From positions 79,210-143,209 of the forward strand of contig MU119344.1 of assembly GCA_014904845.1 (NCBI GenBank): 64,000 nt of DNA. The letters are read 5' to 3'. Below are positions 35,971 through 45,016 of the stretch, piece after piece. The DNA comes from Acephala macrosclerotiorum. Taxonomy: Eukaryota; Ascomycota; Leotiomycetes; Helotiales; Mollisiaceae. Position numbers and translations under genes: made by a program. Position 1 is the first letter of the stretch. The number at the start of each line of letters is the position of its first letter. Under the pieces are notes generated by a model, which did no database searches, was not told the DNA's origin, and saw only the letters and a list, made by a program, of their open reading frames with translations.

Positions 35971-37190
35971 ATGGAAATCCAAACCTTCATACGGCCTGCG
36001 ACGATGACCACGGTACGGCTTTGCCAACAAATCTACGGCACTACGTCGACAAAAGCCAACACTTTGGAATGATGAGGACCTAACAACCCTTTCAGCGTCG
36101 AATTGCTCTGCGCCAAACATTCCACGACGGAGAGTTCAGCACTGGTTTCAAATTGGAGGAAGGAGAATAATTTGGATCAACAACCGCTACAAGGTCTTCT
36201 TTTCTAGGAGTAAGTCGCCCTTACAGGCATATTCTTAGATGCTGATGAAAGAGCAGACAGCCTACATTCGGCATCGCGAATACGAGTGGGCCGTTCTCTC
36301 TCCGCAAGAAAGGCAGAGTAAATGCCGTCCAAGATATGGGGTTTGAGAATGCTGCTCTGGTACAAAAGGGCAATACTCATTCCTGTCTGTCGACCTCACG
36401 GAGTACAAAAAGCACCTGGGGGATCCTTTGCAACTAGGTCTAGGTAAACGACCCGACCCGATATTTCATCCACCTCTACAGCTAGTATTCACCGGTTCTA
36501 GAACTCTTCCGCATCCTACCCAGCAAAACCCTAACACCGTCGACCTGAAGTTCATGAATGGGCTATTTCGGCAACGGCTCCGGGGCGTCTACCCTACATG
36601 ATGGAACTTACCATCAAGACCAGCGACAGCGTGTTGGAGAAGCATTCTCCCTACAGGTTCAATTCGTTGGCGGCAACAACCCGGACGACTTACCAGGCCT
36701 GCGAAACCATTGTCTCTCCGGCCACAGGAAGGCGCAGTTTGCTCCCACCACATTGGCACCACCACACGAGTGCCGAACCTTCGAGGCCAATGTGCAGATA
36801 CTACCAAGTACAGGTCCACGAGCGGCGAAGCTTTATCTCGCTACCAGCAATACCAAATAATGTCAAAAGCGAGGACATTACGGACCATGTTCGGGGTCAT
36901 GTTCCGCTCATCCAAGAAGCAGCCTGCGTCTCAGCGAGCGCTAGAACTACCGCCAGCCCCTCCAGTACGCGAACGCTGCGACGAATGGTTCGACTTTTCA
37001 GGCAGTCCAGAATGTTCCTGTGGCTTTGAAGCAAGTGACGACGATTTTCGAGCAGCTGCAGACAGGTTGCGGCTCCCGTTGGCGGAGCTATGGATTAGTC
37101 GAGCAACTTTGCTGCACTGTCATCTCAAAAGCTGTCCTGGAGCCGGGGATGCCTATTGTTGTAAGTTGGGTGGGCGCGAAAGCTGAGCTG
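35971..37190 (+). pseudogene. Unassigned coding-like remnants
   Basis: Plus-strand stretches with protein-like composition occur in changing frames without a single intact product. Examples are RRRVQHWFQIGGRRIIWIN near 36,135, TAYIRHREYEWAVLSPQERQ near 36,260, GQYSFLSVDLTEYKKHLGD near 36,370, FMNGLFRQRLRGVYPT near 36,555 and QVQFVGGNNPDDLPGL near 36,650. A longer frame at 36710-37186 includes FDFSGSPECSCGFEASDDDF. Some GT..AG pairs lie between the blocks, so a spliced live gene of unknown family is the alternative. I could not find a set of joins that removes all stops. No family is recognised. Confidence 0.3.
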
Positions 37191-38451
37191 AGCTGTTTAG
37201 TAGCTATAGAATGCTTGAAGCACATTTTCAGGAGCATGCTTTAGACGAATTTGATGCCGTCTTTGGTGATAATGTCCCAGCGAGTAGACCACGAGAGCTA
37301 GCCGAAGCAGGTGACCTGTAACAAATGGACGCAAGGCGTCTTGCAAGCAATGAGCAGTCTTGGAATGGACGAGAGCTTTCTAATCCCTTTGGTGTTGTAT
37401 GCCGTCTACAGGGCTTTATAAGGTTCTGCTCGATGCGTAAGAGACATCATGCCGTGATCTTTACCTTTGCTCGCATTTAATTCAATGTGGACGCTCCTCC
37501 TGCCTGGGTTGCAGGCTCGGGTTAGGCTCTGCATAAGGTTCTAGCGGGCCTCACGGATGATTGGCTGTCAACAAGTGGCGTTGCATTTCGCCACACACCC
37601 TCACGGCGAGTCTATTTGTTTGCCTCATCGCCTAGACATGATTGCTTTGCCTAGCGGTAGATCCCGCAGTGCCTGAAACAGAGCCAAATCTGCGGGGCAC
37701 TTTCGCGCATTGCAGCTGGATTACCGCGGAGGAGCTCATTGGGCCGCGGAATATATCATCGCGGACTCGCGTCTCGTGCTTTGCATGAGGCTTGTTGTTT
37801 TTCTCGTCTCAACTGCATTGCACATGTCAATCTTTACTTGTATCGCTGTGAAGCTGTGTCTGTACCAATTAATATCCGGCGTACAGCATGGATTATTCTC
37901 TCCAAATATATACATATTTTCTCTTCTTTTTCCCCTTCATTTTTCCCCTTCATTTTCCCCCTCATTTTTTTGGTATCATGGCGTCGAATGTGTGATTGTC
38001 TCGGTGAGCGTCTTTCTTTGACATGAAAGGGGTATAGATCAACAAGCTTATGCCGAGATCTACTCAGCTTGAACCCTCTCCAGTAAGGCCACTGCACCAT
38101 GGTGGATACCACAATGTCATTCTGGACCTACAAGTATGAGACATTACCTGTGTTGTGTTGTAGACTTGCGAGGTAATTCAGGCATGTCTCGGTCGGTCCA
38201 AGTTGTTTCAGCTCACTGGTTTTCTGCTAGACTATTAGGAGATCTAAGTTCTCCGCGATAGTTCATGTCTCTCTTTCCACTGCGCATTATTTGTTGGACG
38301 ACAGCTGCAATGCAGTAGTTTGTTATAGGTAGTCAGTGCCTGGTCACCAGGTCCGTATTAGAGGCGTTCAATGGCTCGTTGGTATTTTCCGTGTCTCAAG
38401 CACTTCGTGTTCTGGGGCAAAGATCGTGGATTGGGAGTACCTCTCAAACTT
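37191..38451. other. Intergenic region upstream of the HAG-repeat gene
   Basis: No gene is supported. At about 37,916-37,971 a C/T-rich tract repeats a CCCCTTCATTTT-like unit about three times. The rest looks like ordinary promoter-type sequence. Confidence 0.45.
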
Positions 38452-38574
38452 TATAAAAGCTAGCCCTGCTATGGTAAGTTCTCGCGATCAAATCTTATTC
38501 TCACCCACGTTACAGCTTCGACCTGCTTTATCATCATAGAGCCTTACTTTGGTTCACCCTCTTCCCGTCTCAGT
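38452..38574 (+). promoter_or_regulatory. TATA box, possible leader intron and short upstream frame
   Basis: TATAAAA at 38452-38458 lies 117 bp before the ATG of the HAG-repeat gene. An upstream ATG at 38471 is followed at once by GTAAGT (38474), and a TTACAG acceptor ends at 38515, framing a possible 42 bp intron. If it is spliced, the leader would carry an eight-codon upstream frame ending TAG before the main start; unspliced, it differs. All of this is consensus matching only. Confidence 0.4.
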
Positions 38575-40179
38575 ATGAATGTCCAAGAAACACTTATGGC
38601 CAACGACTCTCACAGCATGAACTTTCATGCGGGCAACTTTCATGCTGGTAATTGTCACGCGGGGGAGACTTCTAACTTTCACACCAGCGATGTGAGCACC
38701 ACATCCAACTTCCACGCTGGGGAGCACTCCAATTTCCATGCAGGCGATCTGAGCACTACTTCCAACTTTCACGCTGGCAATTATCACGCTGGCAATTATC
38801 ATGCTGGCAATTATCACGCTGGCAATTATCACGCTGGGAAGACTTCCAATCTCCATGCCGGCAACTTTCACGCTGGCAATTATCATGCTGGCAATTATCA
38901 TGCTGGCAATTATCACGCTGGCAATTATCACGCTGGGAAGACTTCCAATCTCCATGCCGGCAACTTTCACGCTGGGGAGCCCTCCAGTTTTCATGGAGGC
39001 GATCTGAACACTACTTCAAACTTCCACGCCGGCAGCTTCCACGCTGGTAGCTTCCATGCTGGGAAGCCAGAGGGAGACTCCAACTTTCATGCCGGCAACT
39101 TTCATGCTGGCAACTTTCACGCTGGTAACTTCCACGCTGGTGACTTCCATGCTGGTGACCTTCACGCTGGGAAGCCCTCCAACTTTCACGCTGGCAACTT
39201 CCATGCTGGTAACTTTCACGCTGGAAAGCTGGAGGGAGACTCCAACTTTCATGCAGGAATCTCCCATGCTGGCAAGGAAATCGTCGATGAGACAAGTGAA
39301 TACGATGCCAGCTCTATCATCAACTTCCATTCCGGGAAGTTCGCTCGTACCACGGTTCACGATAGTGCCGCTCCAAGTCCATCTATGAGGCCAAAACCAG
39401 GTACCATTGAAACTGGACTTAGCTTTTATGCCTCAACATTTGATGGCAAAGAGGCATACAACTACGTGGAAAAGCCTGCCAACGGCAACATCTACAGCAA
39501 TGTCGCCACATCCGAACATATGGTATCAATCACTGATATCCGAGGGCGAGAGAGCGAGCTTGACATCGATCGTGATGCGGTCCTCACCATTTCCGAAATC
39601 CCAGATCGCGGACATACTTTCACGAATGAGGAAAGTATCATCAAAGACTTCTACCCAGAAGTCGAGAACATCCTTCTCAGTAATGTGCCAGGCGCAAAGC
39701 GCGTGTACATTTTCGACCACACTCTTCGTCGCAGGGGCGGAGACCGCGGCCCAGTGACCCGAGCCCACATTGACCAGACGCCAGCGTCTGCTCTGGCGAG
39801 AGTTGCACGCCATCTCCCAGACGAAGCTGGGGATTTGCAGTCTCAGAGGGTCAGATTGATCAATTTCTGGCGTCCTATCAACGGTCTTGTTGAAAATCAT
39901 CCTTTGGCATGGGCTGTTTCTGGCTCTGTCGCTGATAAAGATTTGACTCCCGTGGCGCATCACTATCCGACTTGGTCGGGTGAAACGTATGGAGTCAAGT
40001 ATAACGAGGATCAGAGGTGGTATTATTGGAGTGGGATGGATAATAGTGAGGCATTGCTGCTGCAGTGTTTCGATAGTGAGAAGGGTGGGAGGTTGGTGCA
40101 TTCTGCGATTGTGGATCCGACATCCACGAGTAGGAAATTCAGGGAGAGCATCGAGGTTAGGGCTTTGGTTTTTGGATAA
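38575..40179 (+). CDS. HAG-pentapeptide-repeat protein fused to an AsaB/CmcJ-type oxygenase domain
   Basis: This is an intact single-exon frame of 534 residues. Residues 16 to about 250 hold about 35 pentapeptides of the form N-F/Y-H-A-G (variants NLHAG, SFHAG, DFHAG, NFHTS, SFHGG, NFHSG) in blocks separated by short linkers such as ETS, KTS, DLSTTS and KPEGDS. This gives roughly one His every five to seven residues. Residues about 280-534 match the AsaB/CmcJ/GA4-desaturase family: VSITDIRGRESELDID, VYIFDHTLRRR, RAHIDQ, INFWRPI, RWYYWSGM, LVHSAIVDP and the terminal RESIEVRALVF. HID and the later His of VHSA could form an HxD...H iron site, as in 2-oxoglutarate/Fe(II) oxygenases of natural-product pathways. 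No signal peptide or Kex2 (KR) site is seen in the repeats. The repeats share codons as well as residues, suggesting recent expansion. The fusion is direct; its function is unknown to me. Confidence 0.85.
   Translation: MNVQETLMANDSHSMNFHAGNFHAGNCHAGETSNFHTSDVSTTSNFHAGEHSNFHAGDLSTTSNFHAGNYHAGNYHAGNYHAGNYHAGKTSNLHAGNFHAGNYHAGNYHAGNYHAGNYHAGKTSNLHAGNFHAGEPSSFHGGDLNTTSNFHAGSFHAGSFHAGKPEGDSNFHAGNFHAGNFHAGNFHAGDFHAGDLHAGKPSNFHAGNFHAGNFHAGKLEGDSNFHAGISHAGKEIVDETSEYDASSIINFHSGKFARTTVHDSAAPSPSMRPKPGTIETGLSFYASTFDGKEAYNYVEKPANGNIYSNVATSEHMVSITDIRGRESELDIDRDAVLTISEIPDRGHTFTNEESIIKDFYPEVENILLSNVPGAKRVYIFDHTLRRRGGDRGPVTRAHIDQTPASALARVARHLPDEAGDLQSQRVRLINFWRPINGLVENHPLAWAVSGSVADKDLTPVAHHYPTWSGETYGVKYNEDQRWYYWSGMDNSEALLLQCFDSEKGGRLVHSAIVDPTSTSRKFRESIEVRALVFG
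38779..38976 (+). repeat. Two tandem 99-bp higher-order units in the HAG array
   Basis: Within the coding array, 38779-38877 and 38878-38976 are near-identical 99 bp units. Each encodes four NYHAG, the linker KTS, NLHAG and NFHAG. The basic unit is 15 bp, close to AAYTWTCAYGCTGGC. Unit length keeps the frame, and the near-identity of third codon positions indicates recent duplication. Confidence 0.85.
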
Positions 40180-40980
40180 GTTGGAGATTGTGAATAAATC
40201 GTGGCAGGAGAAGTAACGCATGTGGGCCATTTCTACATAGGTAGCGCGATCAGAATGTCATTGCACTCACACTAAGTCTGTACTTCCTTTGTGAATGGCT
40301 TCATTTTTGTATCTGACTGTACTTCAACCATTGACTTCCACTGAAAATTACAAGATGGAAGAATTTTCGCATCGAGAAAAGCTGGGAGGATAAACGAATG
40401 AAGCAGAGAAGAAAGGGATCGGCTTTCAACTCGCACCTTCCTCACTTTGCCAATCGACTCAGAACCATCATCCAGAGCGAAATCTTGAATTCATTTCACA
40501 TCATTCATCATCATTTCACAAATGAGTATCATTGTACATCGAACGTGCATTCATTATTACATTCATCGAAAATTCAACTGTCTTACTTCAGACGCGTGAT
40601 ACAACTTCATCACTTACACTATAGACCTCATAAACAGCAATTCGCAAGCGGCAAAGGAAAAGAGGAGAAGAACCAGGATCGCCGGCGCTGAAATCAAATA
40701 AGTCTGTCACTTTTCCTCTACCTCCACACCACCCACGTCTCTACCACCCTCTCTCCCTTGTCTCCTCTCAACGCAGGAGTTCAAATCCCCTCTTCCTGCA
40801 CTCATACCCATCAGCTTCCACATGGTATTATTTCAGCCACCAAAGACACAAAACTATTCAAAAGTAGTGTGCGACCGCGATCCGGGGCCACTTTCTCGCC
40901 TTTCTCTCTCGACTACTCTATCACATTAACTATAAGAGTCGATGCAGCATTCCAGTTATGCAAACTTCGCGTTATCAAAG
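40180..40980. other. Intergenic region
   Basis: It contains the 3' UTR of the HAG-repeat gene and T/C/A-rich DNA with short frames (40398-40691, 40758-40991) that show no motif. Confidence 0.45.
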
Positions 40981-41480
40981 ATGATCGGTGAGCGAATGGG
41001 AAACAGCCGATTGATGAGCTGACTGCGGAAGAGCCGCGTAAAATGGATCATAATTTGAGAACGGTGAGCGATGCGGAGGCGGCATAGGTGAGGAGAATCG
41101 TAGAAACGAGGATGCTGAGAGAGTTGGCGCGGCTTCAGGAGGCTGAGAGAGGATAGGCGATTGAGAGTGGTGCGGAATCTGGTGCTTGCGGAGGAAATGA
41201 GAGAAAGAGTTCCTATGGTGTTGGAATCCTATACCACCGCCACATCCTCAAGCACAACTGCGGCTAGTTCTTGCTGGGTCTGATAACGGTGAAGCGAGTG
41301 GCTCTAGGCAGGAAGATGAGAATGACAATGATGGTGACGTGAACATGGGCGTTGCTGGTAAAGAGAACAAGGCGGAAATAGAGCAACAGTCCACGATTGC
41401 ATGATCACGATCAGTTGAAGATGCTAGAAGGTATAGTTGAGTTTGAGGAAAGTATTCGGAGTAGGAAGAAAGATTTATAA
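40981..41480 (+). pseudogene. Coding-like remnant of unknown family
   Basis: Purine-rich plus-strand sequence gives helical, charged fragments broken by stops. MDHNLRTVSDAEAA ends in TAG, then RRIVETRMLRELARLQEAER ends in TAG. Later frames give acidic text (QEDENDNDGDVNMG) and MLEGIVEFEESIRSRKKDL. It ends about 30 bp before a hAT-type element. The broken coiled-coil-like text suggests a lost gene, but no family is recognised and chance purine bias is possible. Confidence 0.3.
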
Positions 41481-41508
41481 GCTTGCAGAGAGGGGTGAAC
41501 TATTTAAC

Positions 41509-42058
41509 CAGTGTTGGCCACAATATGAAACAATATATATTGGGTAATATAGAGTCTCGAATTATTATCGCGATATGAAGTTATTCATATCGTATTTGAT
41601 ATAATATGGGACTACTATATCATATTTATCATGTAATATATTGCCAATATAACGATACAAACGTTGAAAAGTACTCAATTCAACTAACAACTATTAAATC
41701 GACCTCGCCGTCGCTCTCTCGCTCTAGGGGTTCTTCTACTATATCCTCCATGTCTTCGGTGTCGTCGTCGAGGGCCTCCACGATATTTAACCACGATTTC
41801 GAGCACTCTATAGCTTGGATAACCTCAGTTTTGGGGCGGTTCCGGCGATTAAAGGTGGTGGTTTTTGGCGCTAGAGAGAACCTTCGAGCTTTCAACCTCT
41901 TTTTTACCCAATATAAACAATATGAAAAATATGCCAATTTCACCTAATATTGGCAATATAAAGCTGGATCATATCATATTTATCACGATATGACTTCGTT
42001 ATATCATATTTATCTATTATGATAGATAAAATATATTGCCATATTGTGGCCCACACTG
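41509..42058 (-). mobile_element. Short hAT-superfamily DNA transposon relic with target duplication
   Basis: The 550 bp element starts CAGTGTTGGCCACAATATG and its other end, read in reverse complement, starts CAGTGTGGGCCACAATATG: 18 of 19 terminal bases match. It is flanked by TATTTAAC on the left and TATTTGAC on the right, an 8-bp duplication with one difference; 8-bp duplications are diagnostic of hAT elements. The centre is very AT-rich with repeated ATATCATATTTAT-like text. A minus-strand frame at 41680-41943 contains NRRNRPKTEVIQAIECSKSWL, which resembles the hAT transposase C-terminal dimerisation region (normally RRNRL...IEALECLKSWL). It is therefore a deletion derivative that keeps both ends and the 3' tip of the transposase. 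Confidence 0.85.
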
Positions 42059-42160
42059 TATTTGACAACCTGAAGGAGACGGCGTTTCGTCTAGACATTT
42101 ATCTTTTCATAATGAAAAAGTGCCTTTCAATCCAAATTGCTCAAGTTCAATGCTACTACT

Positions 42161-43247
42161 TTACGTCACTGCAACCTTCCCAAAACGATACTGCGCCCAA
42201 CTCAAACTTCCTTCAGGGAAAGTCCACAACTGTTCGCCAAGATCCGAACCTGCAGCGCCTGCAGCAACATAAATTGGGAGAATATGCTCCAATGTTGGAT
42301 GCGCCTTCCTGGCATCACTGCGCCTCATCAAAGCTAACATCTTCGCCCGACGTTCCTCTAGCCTTGCAGTGGCAGCCTCTTTCAGCGCCTCGTCGAAGCT
42401 AAAGGCATAACTGAACAACGTTAGCAAGAACAACATCAACCTGATATTGCCAGCAGGGTTCTGCTTACGACGTTGTTTGGCTAGTTCCCCTTGTGGCTTG
42501 GCAGTCACGAAGATTATGGACAGCCATGCCCGCGCCGATGATCAGAATGCCTTCGTCTCGCAGACTTTCCAGCGCCTGGCCCATGCGGTAATGTTGATCC
42601 GTATTTTCATTATTGAACAGCGAGACTTGCACGATCGGTACATTCAATGGGTTCTTCTTTGGATCAAAAGCTGTGCAGACAGTAGTGTATCAGCAACGTA
42701 CAAGATCCCGAGAATGTACAAAGACACAAGAGACTTGGAACGTACCGGCCACAAACCCCACCCAAACACCGTGATCGAGACCCCGTTTGACTTTCTCAAC
42801 CTCAATACCAGCACCCTCTAGCTTCTCGATAACCCTTTCAGCAACCTCAGGACTTCCCTTATTCGGATACTCATACTCGTAGTAATGCGGCGGAAAGCCG
42901 TAGAAATCATAAATAATGTCCGTCTTCTCTGCGACATTGATCTGAACCTTATTTGGGCCATCTTGCCAGTGGGCAGAAAAGACGACTACTGCCTTGGGTC
43001 TGACTTTTGTCGTGATTTCTTGCCCGATTGCTGCCAGTTTGGTATAGGCAGGGTGGTTTGTGTTTTCCATGAAGTTTGGACCGCCAATGCCGAGGAAGTA
43101 GACTGGTGTCCGTGGAGGACTGTTTGGATGTGAGGAACCAGACATGGCGATTGTAGCTTGTGTTGTTGGTTGTGTAGTGGCGGCTTGCCAGAAGTTACGG
43201 GTGTACGACTGCGCAATGCGGTGGACGAGTGGGATGGACAAGCTCAT
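42161..43247 (-). CDS. LigB-type extradiol aromatic dioxygenase (DODA-like)
   Basis: This is a 317-residue protein in three exons (42746-43247, 42469-42670, 42161-42410; introns of 75 and 58 bp). Class III extradiol dioxygenase marks are present: VVVFSAHWQ (His93), RGLDHGVWVG (His159), IIGAGMAVHNLRD and YAFSFDEALKEA, ending LSWAQYRFG. The family opens aromatic diol rings; DOPA 4,5-dioxygenases of plants and YgiD of bacteria are members. The opening block reads GIGGPNFM, where many members have SHGGP: the usual first metal-ligand His is Ile54. This may be a subfamily trait or may reduce activity. Residues 1-34 (MSLSIPLVHRIAQSYTRNFW, no acidic residue) look like a mitochondrial targeting extension; an inner Met at 35 is an alternative start. 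Exon 2 keeps an unusual CQATRGTSQTT loop. Confidence 0.88.
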
Positions 43248-43964
43248 GAGAATGACAAAGTATTGTGTACTTTGATCGGAGAATTGAACGAATGGACGAC
43301 AACACCAGGCACGTTACGCGCTGTGATTTTCTTGTGTCTAAGGTCTAAGGAGAAGAATCAATTGGCGTCCTAGGCAATGACTGTAATTATTCAGGTAACG
43401 AGGTGACAAATCCATTGTGAAAAGCACAGAGGATAGTGTTTCAATAAGTTGCCGAGATGCCTTTCGATACGAATCGTCCCACATGATCGATACTCAACGT
43501 CCTGCAGCGTAGAAATTCCCGCGCCATTGGGGTCAACTTGGCAGGGTTCTCAGCCCATGATGTTCATGTGTGGCTGCAAGTGGAAGCCGCGCGTGGCCTG
43601 CATACAAAATCAGCTGCAGGGCCCCTCCCGCGCGGGTGGGTCCCATTGAACTATAGGTCAGACTACAGGAACGCAGTCTCGACCAACCGAGTTGCTCTGA
43701 TACTGCATATGGATTGATGCGATGCCAATATTCCTCCGAAATTCGAACTCGTAGCTCAAAAGGATTGTAAATCAAGAATGTAATGACAAATCCTCGGAAA
43801 GAAGGAGGGTTGAACCTCCGTGCTGAGAATGAATATAGACTCTGCTTGGTATAGAGAGAGGGCATCTTGGCTTCAAGATAAATCCATTCTTCCATTCCGT
43901 ATCTGAGCTTCTCTGCAGCTCAAACCACTTGAAGTTCATCTTTACCATTGACTACCACAGCACA
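43248..43964. promoter_or_regulatory. Divergent intergenic region of the dioxygenase and dehydrogenase
   Basis: 717 bp separate the two outward-facing starts, enough for two promoters. The minus frame 43533-43895 has no motif. No TATA box or repeat was noticed. Confidence 0.45.
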
Positions 43965-44717
43965 ATGGCGGCCAACCCTGTTGTACTCATTCTCGGAGCT
44001 GGGCCTAGAATCGGCGCCTCTGTTGCTGAGAAATTCGCCAGCATCGGCTACAAGGTCGCTATTGTGTCTAGGAAGGGAACTGGCACCAAGACCGACAAAG
44101 GTTTTCTCTCCCTCCAGGCAGACTTCGCCAAGCCAGACTCGATCCCCGCACTCTTCGATGCAGTCAAGACCGAGTTCCACACCTCTCCTAGTGTCGTCAT
44201 CTACAACGCAGCAGCACTCACGGACCCTCCCGACAAGGACTCCGTTCTTTCGATTCCAGCGGAGAGTGTCGCCTTGGATTTGAATGTCAACACCATCAGC
44301 CCTTACGTCGCAGGGCAGCAGGCTGTCATTGGATGGGAGACACTGCCTAAGGAGACCAAGAAGACGTTCATATACACCGGCAACATCACGAACGTATCCA
44401 TCCTGCCCATGCCACTGTTTCTGGACCTAGGCATGGGCAAGTCCGCTTCGGCATTTTGGATAGGCGTTGCTGCCGCTACATACTCGGCCCAAGGTTTTCG
44501 GTGAGTACCTCGAAGAAAAACTCCGCGTAGACCGCTTCTGACATGCCTCGCCAGGTTCTTTTATGCCGATGAGCGCCAGCCAGACGGGAAGCTCAAGGGG
44601 ATGGCGCTCGACGGCCCAGCACATGGCGAGTTCTATGCGCAGTTGGCGAACCTTGAGGAGAATGTGCCATGGCACGCCACGTTCGTGAAGGACAAGGGTT
44701 ATGTCCAATTCAAGTGA
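43965..44717 (+). CDS. Short-chain dehydrogenase/reductase, atypical
   Basis: This is a 232-residue protein in two exons (43965-44500, 44555-44717; 54 bp intron). The Rossmann start VVLILGAGPRIGASVAEKFA carries the cofactor loop as GAGPRIG rather than TGxxxGIG, and strand 4 reads VIYNAAAL instead of NNAG. The usual SYK triad is not evident: the region after the expected Ser (TFIYTGNITN) lacks a clear YxxxK. Such atypical SDRs are common and often annotated only as NAD(P)-binding proteins. The start is set at MAANPVV because it lies next to the Rossmann strand; an upstream in-frame Met (MKFIFTIDYH) at 43929 is less likely. Head-to-head arrangement with the dioxygenase suggests, but does not prove, a shared pathway. 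The substrate is unknown. Confidence 0.85.
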
Positions 44718-45016
44718 TGATTTGAAGAAGGAATAAGCACCTAGAGAAAATTCAGTTAGATATTCTAATCAATTTCATTGGCAAGACTTAGATCAAGTAC
44801 CCTGAGCGTAGCAGAGAGATTGTCAGTGTTCTCAATTCCCCAGCCCTACATGAACTTTGTCGTGACTGCTCTCTCTGTAAAAATACTATCATGGGGCAGT
44901 GCCATGCCAATGGATGTGGCATCTAAACGTAGCCTCGCCTAGGTCGTAACAAAGTTCCAGTGACGGTGGAGGCTGACAACGCTGGATGTCTCCTTGTCTC
45001 TTCCATGACAGCTCTT
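44718..45016. other. Intergenic region between convergent genes
   Basis: It lies between the 3' ends of the dehydrogenase and of the Zn2Cys6 regulator frame. Nothing else was noticed. Confidence 0.5.

Noticed and set aside
38779..39260. CRISPR-like regular repeats
   Set aside because: The repeats are contiguous 15-bp coding units without unique spacers, in a eukaryotic gene.
38554..39360. Long minus-strand open frames opposite the HAG array
   Set aside because: They follow from the 15-bp periodicity of the plus-strand repeats. Family motifs and the long frame are on the plus strand.
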